Assembly (NCBI GenBank): GCA_021806765.1
Contig: JAJZQR010000014.1
Coordinates: 1-36,273 of the forward strand
Origin: Chloroflexota bacterium
GTDB lineage: Bacteria; Chloroflexota; UBA6077
DNA length: 36,273 nucleotides
Reading direction: 5' to 3'
Position numbers and translations under genes: made by a program
Shown here: positions 23,447-31,634 of the stretch, piece after piece
Position numbering within the stretch: the stretch's first letter is position 1
Layout: each line of letters starts with the position of its first letter
Notes under the pieces: model-generated
Database searches by the model: none
What the model was told of the DNA's origin: nothing
The model's input: the letters and a program-made list of their open reading frames with translations, nothing else

Positions 23447-24121
23447 ATGACGATGAGCCCGAATTCCACCCAGCTCGTCAAGGCCTACCTGTACAACGAA
23501 GACTCGAAGCAGAAGGTGGTCGACTGCCTGTTCAATCCCACCGAGTACGCCTTCACAAAGAACAACTCGTGGGAAGCGAAGAGGGTAATGGGCAAGAACG
23601 TCCCGATGGTCAACTTCCAGGGTGGCGGCATCATGACGCTCACTGTTTCTCTGCTCTTCGACACCTCCCTTGCCGCGGGTCAGCCGGACGTGCGCAAGTA
23701 CACCGAGAAGGTGCTGAAGCTGATGGAGGTGGACGAGAGTCTCAAGGACTCCAAGAACAAGAAGGGACGTCCTCCTCGAGTGAGCTTCCGCTGGGGCCAG
23801 TACTGGAGCTTCAAGTCCGTGATCGTCAGTATCAACCAGCGGTTCACGCTGTTCAAGCCCGATGGCCAGCCGGTCCGCGCAACCCTGGACGTGACCTTCC
23901 AGCAGGTGGAGAGCGAGGGCACCTATCCCCCCACCAACCCCACCTCCTACGCCGAAGTGAACAAGGTCAGGGTAGTGATGCCGGGTGAAACGATCGACTC
24001 CGTCGCCTTCGACGAGTACGGCGATGCCAAGTGCTGGAAGCTTCTTGCCGATCACAACGAGATCGACGACCCGATGCACTTGAAGGCCGGGCAGAAGCTT
24101 ACCATCCCGCCGCTTCCCTAA
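23447..24121 (+). CDS. LysM baseplate hub adaptor (Pvc7/Afp7-like)
   Basis: A 224-aa protein. The N-terminus VKAYLYNEDSKQKVVDCLFN with PTEYAFTKNNSWEAKRV, then GGGIMTLTVSLLFDTS and WGQYWSFKSVIVSINQRFTL, matches the conserved eCIS/phage protein that ends in LysM. The LysM is at about 172-222 (VVMPGETIDSVAFDEYGDAK, LLADHNEIDDP, LKAGQKLTIPP). It links tube initiation to the spike hub. ATG 23447 is chosen; ATG 23453 is possible. Confidence 0.92.
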   Translation: MTMSPNSTQLVKAYLYNEDSKQKVVDCLFNPTEYAFTKNNSWEAKRVMGKNVPMVNFQGGGIMTLTVSLLFDTSLAAGQPDVRKYTEKVLKLMEVDESLKDSKNKKGRPPRVSFRWGQYWSFKSVIVSINQRFTLFKPDGQPVRATLDVTFQQVESEGTYPPTNPTSYAEVNKVRVVMPGETIDSVAFDEYGDAKCWKLLADHNEIDDPMHLKAGQKLTIPPLP

Positions 24122-24138
24122 AGAAACAGGAGACTGCT

Positions 24139-25965
24139 ATGCCGACGATTGCCGAGCTCTACACTTCTAGACCCTACGTCAAAGTCGGAGGGACATTTCT
24201 CCCGCCGGAGAAGATGGACCTGGTCGAGTCGGTGCTCGTCGAGCAAAGTCTGCATCTGCCAGACATGTTCGAGATCCGGATACACGACGTCATGGACAGC
24301 ACCAACCAGCAACACCAGATGGAGCTGTTTCCCATGATGGACCAGGACTTCTTCAGCATCGGTAAGGAGATCGAGATACTGGTCGGTCGCGAGCAGGAAC
24401 CGGAGAGAGTGACGAAAGGGGAGGTCACGTCGAGTGAAGTGGAGATCGACGGCAGCGGACCGCCCCTGCTGACCGTGAGGGGCTACGATCGGGGGCACCG
24501 TCTGCATCGGGGTCGCCAGAGTCGCTCTTTCAAGAGCATGACCGACTCCGATGTCGTCCGCAAGATCGCCAGCGAGGTGAGCCTGAGCGCGGACGCCGAC
24601 TCCACGTCCACCACTCACGACTACTTGCTGCAATACAATCAAACCAACTGGGAGTTCCTCCAGGAGCGCGCAGCTCGCGTGGGCTACGAGCTCTTCGTCG
24701 ACGACCGCAAGCTTTGCTTCCGCAAGCCCCGCAACGGACAGGATCAGGGGCCGACGCTGACTCTGGGCAACGAGCTGATCAGCGTACGAGTGAAGGTCTC
24801 ATCCGCTTTCCAGGTAGACGAGGTCACCGTGCAAGCATGGGATGTCAAGGCGAAGCAACCCATCGTTGGCACGTCGGCGAGTGGCAAGATGGCACCCAAG
24901 ACTGGCATGAGCCAGAGTGGCGGCGCGCTGGCGAACTCGTCTTTTGGCAGCGCCAAGCACTACATCGTCAACCGACCGGTGGCCAGTCAATCCGAGGCAA
25001 ATGATATCGCCAAGGCAGTCTACGACGAACTGGACGGCTCCTTCATCGAGGCGGAGGGTAGTTGCATCGGCGACCCCAAGATTGAGCCGGGCGCCACCGT
25101 GGAACTCAGGGGCCTCGGCGAGAGGCTCTCCGGCAAATACTACGTCACTTCTGCCAGCCACGAAATGAGCGCGCAACAGTCGTACATGACCCGCTTTGTC
25201 GTCAGCGGCCGGCGGAGCAACTCGCTACTTGAGATGCTCCAGCGCGGGAACAGGGACAATCGAGAACAGCTGCCGAACGTCGTCATCGGCGTGGTAACCA
25301 ACAACACCGACAGCGACGGTCTGGGGAGGGTGAAGGTCAAGTTCCCCTGGCTATCGGATAGCGACGAAAGCTGGTGGGCACGCATCGCCAGCCCGATGGC
25401 CGGGCCGGAGCGAGGCTTCTTCTTCCTGCCGGAGATCGACGACGAGGTCCTCATATCGTTCGAACACGGCGACGTTACGCGCCCATTTGTGATTGGCGCG
25501 CTCTGGAACGGTAAGGACAAGCCCCCCAAAGGCAACAACGATGTCGTCGGCAGCAGCAAGGTCAACGAGCGATTGATCAAGACACGCGCCGGCCATGTCA
25601 TCTCCCTGGATGACACGCAGGGCTCCGAGAAGATCTCGATCACCGACAAGACGGGCAACAATCTGGTGATGATCGAATCGTCGAGCAACAAGATCACGAT
25701 CAAGGCAGATGGGGACGTCAACGTCGAGGCCAAGGGCAAGGTCAACGTCAAGTCGCAGCAAGAGACCATCGTGGATGCCACGGGCGACGTCAAGGTCAGC
25801 ACCAAGGGGAACGCCACGGTGGACGCCACTGGCAGCGCATCGGTGACGGCCAAAGGCAACCTGGATCTCAAGGGCATGCAGGTAAACGTCCAGGCCGACT
25901 CCACGATGTCGATAAAGGCGAACGGGCCGCTGACGATTAAGGGCGCAGTGGTCAACATCAATTAG
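24139..25965 (+). CDS. VgrG-like spike protein (Pvc8-like)
   Basis: A 608-aa protein starting at ATG 24139, with ACAGGAG upstream. The N-terminal half is a late-control-D/gp27-like hub (ELYTSRPYVKVGGTFLPPEK, LTVRGYDRGHRLHRGRQSRS, YLLQYNQTNWEFLQERAARV). The middle has the gp5-like OB fold (VVIGVVTNNTDSDGLGRVKV, FPWLSDSDESWWARIASPMA, LPEIDDEVLISFEHGD). The C-terminus is a repetitive beta-helix (DGDVNVEAKGKVNVKSQQET and similar, ending GPLTIKGAVVNIN). It forms the trimeric central spike. No toxin extension follows the beta-helix. The PAAR gene is next. Confidence 0.95.
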   Translation: MPTIAELYTSRPYVKVGGTFLPPEKMDLVESVLVEQSLHLPDMFEIRIHDVMDSTNQQHQMELFPMMDQDFFSIGKEIEILVGREQEPERVTKGEVTSSEVEIDGSGPPLLTVRGYDRGHRLHRGRQSRSFKSMTDSDVVRKIASEVSLSADADSTSTTHDYLLQYNQTNWEFLQERAARVGYELFVDDRKLCFRKPRNGQDQGPTLTLGNELISVRVKVSSAFQVDEVTVQAWDVKAKQPIVGTSASGKMAPKTGMSQSGGALANSSFGSAKHYIVNRPVASQSEANDIAKAVYDELDGSFIEAEGSCIGDPKIEPGATVELRGLGERLSGKYYVTSASHEMSAQQSYMTRFVVSGRRSNSLLEMLQRGNRDNREQLPNVVIGVVTNNTDSDGLGRVKVKFPWLSDSDESWWARIASPMAGPERGFFFLPEIDDEVLISFEHGDVTRPFVIGALWNGKDKPPKGNNDVVGSSKVNERLIKTRAGHVISLDDTQGSEKISITDKTGNNLVMIESSSNKITIKADGDVNVEAKGKVNVKSQQETIVDATGDVKVSTKGNATVDATGSASVTAKGNLDLKGMQVNVQADSTMSIKANGPLTIKGAVVNIN

Positions 25966-25989
25966 GTAGGCAGGCGAGGAGGAGACGCG

Positions 25990-26385
25990 GTGGGACAGCC
26001 GGCGGCAAAACAGGGCGACCAGGTCGTCGCCGTAGACATACATATCATAATGAACCCGTCGCCGAGCGGGACCGTGCCCACGCCCACGCCTCACCCCTTC
26101 AACGGCATCATCACGGGTAACCTCAGTACAAACGTGAACATCATGGGGATGCCCGCCGCTACCGTCGGCAGCACAGCCGATAACACCCCCCCGCACGTAC
26201 CGATAGGGGCCGGTCCCTTCCAGATCCCTCCCCGTAACAAGGGAACGATCATGATGGGCAGCACGAGCGTCTTGATCAACAACAAGCCCGCCGCCAGAAC
26301 CGGGGATACCGCCCTTACCTGCAACGACCCAGCCGACCTCCCGAATGGGACGGTGGTGGCCGTCAGCACGGTTATGATCGGCTGA
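25990..26385 (+). CDS. PAAR-like spike tip protein
   Basis: A 131-aa protein starting at GTG 25990 after GGAGGAGA. It begins GQPAAKQGDQVVAVDIHIIM and continues in short beta units: PHPFNGIITGNLSTNVNIMG, PAATVGSTADNTPPHV, GTIMMGSTSVLINNKPAART, GDTALTC. The repeated 'NVxIxGxPAAxxGD' style is that of PAAR tips, which cap the VgrG-like beta-helix. The final strand (GTVVAVSTVMIG) closes the cone. It has no C-terminal effector domain. Confidence 0.9.
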   Translation: MGQPAAKQGDQVVAVDIHIIMNPSPSGTVPTPTPHPFNGIITGNLSTNVNIMGMPAATVGSTADNTPPHVPIGAGPFQIPPRNKGTIMMGSTSVLINNKPAARTGDTALTCNDPADLPNGTVVAVSTVMIG

Positions 26386-26401
26386 GAGGAGAAGGCTAAT
26401 C

Positions 26402-26806
26402 GTGGAGCAAAGCCGCAACTTCCTGGGCGCGGGCTGGTCTTTCCCCATGGGCGTGAACGGACGCGGCGGTATCGCGCTCACGAGCGAAGACGAGGCTATC
26501 GCCCGCTCGATGTTCATTATTCTCTCAACCGCCAAGGGGGAGCGCCGTATGCGGCCGAATTTCGGCTGCGGCATTCACGATCTCGTCTTCGCACCTAACG
26601 ATGCCACCACCGCCGGTCTCGTGCGCTATCACGTCATGGAGGCCGTTGGCTGGTGGGAGCCGCGGGTCACCGTGAGCGACGTGGAGGTGAGCACGGACCC
26701 CGACGACCCGGCACGCTTGCTGGTGGAGGTGCGCTACGTCGTCAAGTCGGTCAATGCCGAGCGCAGCCTCGTCTATCCGTTCTACCTGATTCCTGGGGAG
26801 GAGTGA
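26402..26806 (+). CDS. Baseplate wedge protein gp25-like (GPW/gp25)
   Basis: A 134-aa protein starting at GTG 26402 after GAGGAGAAGG. Motifs are GAGWSFPMGVNGRGGIALTS, EDEAIARSMFIILSTAKGER, RMRPNFGCGIHDLVFAPND, and beta strands ending RSLVYPFYLI. gp25-type proteins join the baseplate wedge and help start sheath assembly. Its length and its position between PAAR and baseplate J are standard for eCIS. Confidence 0.95.
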   Translation: MEQSRNFLGAGWSFPMGVNGRGGIALTSEDEAIARSMFIILSTAKGERRMRPNFGCGIHDLVFAPNDATTAGLVRYHVMEAVGWWEPRVTVSDVEVSTDPDDPARLLVEVRYVVKSVNAERSLVYPFYLIPGEE

Positions 26807-26812
26807 GATAAC

Positions 26813-28930
26813 ATGCCGCCCAGCACGCCGATAATCGACCCACGGGATTTTCAGGACATCGTCGACGAGGCGAAGCGTCGCATCCCGCAGTACTGTCCGG
26901 AGTGGACCGACCACAACGTGGCAGATCCGGGCGTCACATTGATCGAGCTGTTCGCCTGGATGACCGATGTGCTGCTCTATCGCCTCAACAAGGTTCCGGA
27001 GCGCAACTACCTTGAGTTCCTGAAACTGATCGGCGCCCGCCCGTGTCCCGCCGTGCCCGCGACCGCCGAACTGGCCTTCTGGCTCACGGCTCCTCAGGCG
27101 GAAACCAAGACCATCCCGCGCGGTACTGAGATCGCCACTCGCCAGACTGAGACGAGTCAGGCCGTGACCTTCACGACCGACGAGGGACTGCGCATCCTGG
27201 TACCGGTGCTGCGCTACTGCGTGGTTGCTCGGCACCAGGATGGAGGTACTGCCCACAGATACGACTATGAGGATGTCTCCGAAAGGTTGAGCTGGGAGAG
27301 GGCAGCCATCACCGTCTTCCAGGAGGTACCCAAAGAAGGCGACGCCTTTTACCTGGGCTTTCAGGACAACCTGGCCGGGCATTTTGTCCGCCTGAACCTC
27401 ACGTGCGAGACACTGCGGGCGCCCAACATCAACCAGGACGATCCGCCCCTCACATGGGAGTTCTGGAACGGCGAGAAGTGGGTATCGCTACTTCCTCAGC
27501 CTCAAGAGGTGCTTCTCCTGCGGCAAACGGAGCCCGAGTGTGAGAGATTAGGCCCGCGCCTGGACGACACACGTGGCCTCAACCGCGATGGGAGCGTCGT
27601 CCTCGTCGTGCCCCGCACCTGCACGCCGCGTGAGTTGCGCGTGGGCAAAAAGGGGCTTTACGCTTGTTGGTTCCGTTGCCGGGCCGAGCGCCGCCGTCAG
27701 GATGAGCGGTTCTACGACCGTTCGCCCGTTGTGCACTCCTTTCTGCCGGAGGACATAGGTGGCGTCACAATAGCGAGCCACGCCTTCGAGGTGGTTGGAG
27801 AGACCCTCGGGCGAAGCGATGGGACGCCTGGCCAACTCTTTCCCTTACTGAATCCGCCGGTCCTCCCGCGACGTCCCGACGGCGAGTTCCCTGAGGTCCT
27901 GGAGGTGGAACTCCCCGACCACAGCTATGAGCGATGGTCGGAAGTGGACGATTTCGCGGACTCTGGTCCAGCCGACTCGCATTACGTGATCGACGGTCTG
28001 ACCGGAGAGGTCCGCTTCGGCCCGCGTCTGCGCGAGCCCTCCGGTCAGGAGCGTCAGTACGGGCGGGTACCACCCAAGGGGCAGCAGCTTCGGATCACGC
28101 GTTACCGCAGCGGCGGTGGGTCGGTCGGCAACGTCGGCGGAGGCACGCTCGTGGTACCGAAGTCCGCCGTTGACCTCTCCTATGTCAAATGGGTGATCAA
28201 CCTCCAGCCGGCCTCCGGCGGCCGTGACCGCGAAACGCTGGACAGTTTCAAGCTGCGAGGGCCAAGGCTCGTGCGCACCCGCGAGGTAGCGGTCACGAAA
28301 TCCGACTTCGAATATCTTGCGCTTGAGGCTTCGCCTCGGGTAGCGCGCGTACGTTGCCTGGCCGCTACCGCGGAGAAGAATGGCGGACTGCACTACGCAC
28401 GGCTGCTGCTTGTGCCGACCGTCGCCACAATCGACCAGTACATACCACCCGAGCAGCTAACCCTGTCCGAAGAGCGCAGGCGAGAGCTGTGTCGTAATGT
28501 ACGTGCCTACCTGGAGGAGCGCTGCCCTCTCACCACCGAGCTGGCCGTGGGACTCCCCAACTATCGCTGGGTGACCGTGCGCGCCAAACTGGTGGTGAAG
28601 GCCCGAACCGACGCCGAGACTGCCGTGCGCGAGGCCGAGCGTCTGCGCATCCAGCAGGAAGCTCGGCGCCGGCTCTATGTCTTCATTCATCCAGTAACTG
28701 GTGGGCCAGATGGCAAGGGGTGGCCGTTCGGTAGGTCGCTCACCCTGGGTGACGTCTATCCGCTGCTGCAGAGCATAGACGGCGTGGAGTACGTGGAGGA
28801 GGTTCGCTTTCGCCTGGTCAGTCTGGTCGACGGCACTCGCCAGCCCGGTCCCGAGGAGCGAGTGATCCGCCTGGCCGAGGCCGACGTGCTTTGCTCGGAC
28901 GTTCACGACGTCGAGGTGGTTGAAGAGTAA
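26813..28930 (+). CDS. Baseplate J-like wedge protein (Pvc11/Afp11-like)
   Basis: A 705-aa protein with GGAGGAG upstream. The N-terminus IIDPRDFQDIVDEAKRRIPQ, then PEWTDHNVADPGVTLIELFA and WMTDVLLYRLNKVPERNYLE, is the signature of large eCIS baseplate J proteins. A later region carries YVIDGLTGEVRFGPRLREPS, the GGGSVGNVGGGTL turn, and the conserved VAVTKSDFEYLALEASPRVA segment. The C-terminal part (LTLGDVYPLLQSIDGVEYVE) fits the J-like core. It forms the wedge surrounding the hub. Confidence 0.95.
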   Translation: MPPSTPIIDPRDFQDIVDEAKRRIPQYCPEWTDHNVADPGVTLIELFAWMTDVLLYRLNKVPERNYLEFLKLIGARPCPAVPATAELAFWLTAPQAETKTIPRGTEIATRQTETSQAVTFTTDEGLRILVPVLRYCVVARHQDGGTAHRYDYEDVSERLSWERAAITVFQEVPKEGDAFYLGFQDNLAGHFVRLNLTCETLRAPNINQDDPPLTWEFWNGEKWVSLLPQPQEVLLLRQTEPECERLGPRLDDTRGLNRDGSVVLVVPRTCTPRELRVGKKGLYACWFRCRAERRRQDERFYDRSPVVHSFLPEDIGGVTIASHAFEVVGETLGRSDGTPGQLFPLLNPPVLPRRPDGEFPEVLEVELPDHSYERWSEVDDFADSGPADSHYVIDGLTGEVRFGPRLREPSGQERQYGRVPPKGQQLRITRYRSGGGSVGNVGGGTLVVPKSAVDLSYVKWVINLQPASGGRDRETLDSFKLRGPRLVRTREVAVTKSDFEYLALEASPRVARVRCLAATAEKNGGLHYARLLLVPTVATIDQYIPPEQLTLSEERRRELCRNVRAYLEERCPLTTELAVGLPNYRWVTVRAKLVVKARTDAETAVREAERLRIQQEARRRLYVFIHPVTGGPDGKGWPFGRSLTLGDVYPLLQSIDGVEYVEEVRFRLVSLVDGTRQPGPEERVIRLAEADVLCSDVHDVEVVEE

Positions 28931-29014
28931 CAGTGGATGCGCAATCCCCAGGAACGCACGAAGCAAACGCGCTGTGAGTCAGGATATCGAGGAATCTCAG
29001 GGGGAGACAACCGT

Positions 29015-29932
29015 ATGATGACTGCGCAAGCGCTCGCGAGGTTGAGCGTCGACGACTTTAGGATCGAAGGCGGCGCCACCGCCGAGGCTCTGGTCCAGGT
29101 CGGGTCGCCGGAGAAGGCCGGGAGCGACAGCTCCGTCGACTTCGCCGTGCGGGTGGCTGGGCTGCCGCCGAGCTGGTACACACTGGCGGCGCCGCATCTT
29201 CAGGTTGCAGCCGGTGAATGGGCGGAGACGCTTCTGGTCATTCACCCGCCCCGCGATGACAGCGAAGTGCCATTCGGGGAATTCGAGTTCGCGGTGGAGG
29301 TGGAGGCACCATCGAGAGGACAGATGGTCACGCTGCCGGCGCACATAAGGGTGCTGCCCCCAGGGGCTGTCGCCCTGCGTAGCCGTCTGCTCGACTATCT
29401 ACCAGCCCTCTTCCGCAATGACGACTTTATGGCGCGATTCCTTCTCATCTTCGAGAGCATCATCGATCCCATCGAAGAGACTATCGGTGGCACGCACCAC
29501 TATTTCGACCCGGGGCTGGCCCCCGCGGCATTTCTGCCATGGCTCGCCACCTGGGTAGGGCTAGAGCTAGACCCTCGCCTGGAAGAGGCCGAGCAGCGCC
29601 GGCTCATCCTGCGAGCCGTGGAATTGGCCCGTTGGAAGGGCACCCGTCGAGCCATGCATGAGGAGCTGAAGATTCGCACCGGCGGCCGAGCCCTCATTGT
29701 GGAGAACTTCGATGGCATGCGTCTGGGCCAGGATGCAGCCCTGGGACTCAACTGTCACCTGGGTGTCCAGCGCGACCAGTGCGCGGTAGTGACATTAGCG
29801 GTAGATACTCCGGCGGCCATGGAACCGCGCAAGGCAGAAGCCGCCGTCGATGAATTGAAGCCGGCAAATGTCGGCCACGTAGTGAGAATCGTCCCGACCC
29901 CCAGCCGCATGCACGGAGGTGGCAATGGCTAG
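29015..29932 (+). CDS. Tail protein I-like baseplate protein (Pvc12-like) with N-terminal beta domain
   Basis: A 305-aa protein. I choose ATG 29015 because GGGGGAG lies eight bases upstream, rather than the in-frame ATG at 28937. Residues about 1-120 form a beta-sandwich-like domain (LPPSWYTLAAPHLQVAAGEW, FGEFEFAVEVEAP). Residues 125-300 match tail protein I: LRSRLLDYLPALFRNDDFMA, RFLLIFESIIDPIEETIGGT, FLPWLATWVGLELD, LARWKGTRRAMHEELKIRTG. This part closes the wedge with baseplate J. The N-terminal module resembles a segment of the 855-aa FHA protein. The 3' end overlaps the next gene by 8 bases. Confidence 0.88.
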   Translation: MMTAQALARLSVDDFRIEGGATAEALVQVGSPEKAGSDSSVDFAVRVAGLPPSWYTLAAPHLQVAAGEWAETLLVIHPPRDDSEVPFGEFEFAVEVEAPSRGQMVTLPAHIRVLPPGAVALRSRLLDYLPALFRNDDFMARFLLIFESIIDPIEETIGGTHHYFDPGLAPAAFLPWLATWVGLELDPRLEEAEQRRLILRAVELARWKGTRRAMHEELKIRTGGRALIVENFDGMRLGQDAALGLNCHLGVQRDQCAVVTLAVDTPAAMEPRKAEAAVDELKPANVGHVVRIVPTPSRMHGGGNG

Positions 29933-31616
29933 TCTAGTGACCTTGGATGGCACCAGTTTCGAACTGGCGGAACAGGAAACCCTGGTGGGCCGGGGCGGGC
30001 GTGAGGCGGATGACCCTCCAAAAGTCGACGTCGGCGTGCTGCATACCGGAGTGACGGTGTCTCGTCATCACGCCCGAGTCTTCCGCCGCGGCGATCAGTG
30101 GTTTCTGCGCAGCGAGCCAACGGCCCGGAACCCCACCCTCGTCGGTGGCACACGCGTCCCAAGCGGAGAGGAACGCCCGCTCGCCGATGGAGTGCGCATT
30201 CAGTTAGGCGACATAGTGTTGATCTTCAAGGCGCCCCAGGGGGTACGGGCAGAGGCATTCGATGCCACGATAATCGAAGACGCCCGGCCAGCCGCGGTGC
30301 CGATCGTGGCGCCGCCACCGACAATTCCCCCGGCCGCGTCCACGGCCACTGCTGCCGTCGCAACCGCTGCGCCCGTCGCCCGACCACAGGTGATGGTGTC
30401 GGTCGAGCCAGCACCATCCGGTCCACCTTCGGCCGCCTGGGTAGCAAGGCTGCCCGACGCACCGGCAGGACTAGCGGCCCTGGGCATCACAGAGTTCAAG
30501 CGCATTAACCCCTTCCGCGGCCTCATGGTCGATGAGGCCACCTGGGCCGACGCCCACGATTACCACCGCAGCCAACTGCGCCTGCACCTGCTCGGCGAGC
30601 ACGGGTGGGGCATCGTCGAAGGGCTGGAAGTGGTGGCGGACCAGTTCGCACCCAAAATCCTCGTCGTGCGGCCCGGTGTGGCCATAGATGCCAACGGCCA
30701 CGCACTCGTTCTCGCCAGGGAACTGAGGCTGTCCGTGGCTGCGGAGCCGGCGGCGACGCTGTATGTGCTCCTGAGGCTGCGAGAAGAGCTTACCGAGCCG
30801 CAGCGCTTCTGGAACAATCTCGACGAGTATACCCGCGTGGTCGAGCGCTGCGAGGTCATGACACAGCTCGCCCCGGTCGCACCGCCCGCCCTGGAGCTGG
30901 GTCGCGTGGCGATCACGGGGAGCGTGCGCAACGCCGCCGATCCGCTCGACCCCCAGGCAGGCGAGATCGACCTGCGATTCCGCGAACGCGTGGCGGTGCG
31001 GCCGCGCGCAGAACTCGGCGTGGCACAGCTGGTGGCGAGCGGGAGTGAGACTGATGCAACGGTGGTCGGCCATCGCGTGGGGCTCCGCTACTTGCTTCGG
31101 GAGATCGGCCACACCACAGCCTACCGGCCGCGCTGGGCAGGCGCTTACAGGCTCGGTGACGCCATACCCTCAGTGTCCCTACTCTATCTGACCGCATCCG
31201 GCGGCTTCACTGTCGACGATGGGGCCGTGAAGCGACTGCAGACATTCCTCGATGGCGGTGGCGTCGTCATGGCAGACGCCTGTCAGACCGGCAATGCGAC
31301 GGAGTTCGCCGCCTCGGCCGAGCGGCTGGCCAGAGCGCTGGGCCGTCAGCCGGAGATCGTCGGCCGCTGGCATCCGCTCCTGACAGCGCGGCACCTCTTC
31401 TCCGAGCCCCCCCTGGTAGGTAAGGTGATGACCCTTGCCGAGGGCGGAGGGTTCGTGCTCAGCACCGCCGACTATGGCTGCGCCTGGCAGGGTGGCAGGG
31501 AAGGCCAGTCGCTGGGGCGAGAGGCGATCAGGGGGGCGCTGGAACTGGGCGTTAACGTCGCAGTCTACGCGCGACGGCGCCAGCAGCCGCTCGAAGCGAT
31601 TGACCTGGAAGCCTAA
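29925..31616 (+). CDS. FHA protein with eCIS 'YHR' domain and DUF4159-like domain
   Basis: A 563-aa protein; GGAGG is five bases before ATG 29925. Residues 1-103 are an FHA domain (LVGRGG, VSRHHARVFRRGDQWFL, NPT). An Ala/Pro linker (105-165) follows. Residues about 183-290 contain FRGLMVDEATWADAHDYHRS, LHLLGEHGWGIVEGLEV and VRPGVAIDANGHALVLARE, a module I recall from other eCIS loci. Residues about 375-560 resemble DUF4159 (SVSLLYLTASGGFTV, LQTFLDGGGVVMADACQTGN, GVNVAVYARRRQ). The FHA module should bind phosphothreonine. A phospho-switched baseplate or outer-shell component is the inferred role. Confidence 0.8.
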   Translation: MASLVTLDGTSFELAEQETLVGRGGREADDPPKVDVGVLHTGVTVSRHHARVFRRGDQWFLRSEPTARNPTLVGGTRVPSGEERPLADGVRIQLGDIVLIFKAPQGVRAEAFDATIIEDARPAAVPIVAPPPTIPPAASTATAAVATAAPVARPQVMVSVEPAPSGPPSAAWVARLPDAPAGLAALGITEFKRINPFRGLMVDEATWADAHDYHRSQLRLHLLGEHGWGIVEGLEVVADQFAPKILVVRPGVAIDANGHALVLARELRLSVAAEPAATLYVLLRLREELTEPQRFWNNLDEYTRVVERCEVMTQLAPVAPPALELGRVAITGSVRNAADPLDPQAGEIDLRFRERVAVRPRAELGVAQLVASGSETDATVVGHRVGLRYLLREIGHTTAYRPRWAGAYRLGDAIPSVSLLYLTASGGFTVDDGAVKRLQTFLDGGGVVMADACQTGNATEFAASAERLARALGRQPEIVGRWHPLLTARHLFSEPPLVGKVMTLAEGGGFVLSTADYGCAWQGGREGQSLGREAIRGALELGVNVAVYARRRQQPLEAIDLEA

Positions 31617-31634
31617 CGGCGAGGAGGAGTGGGG

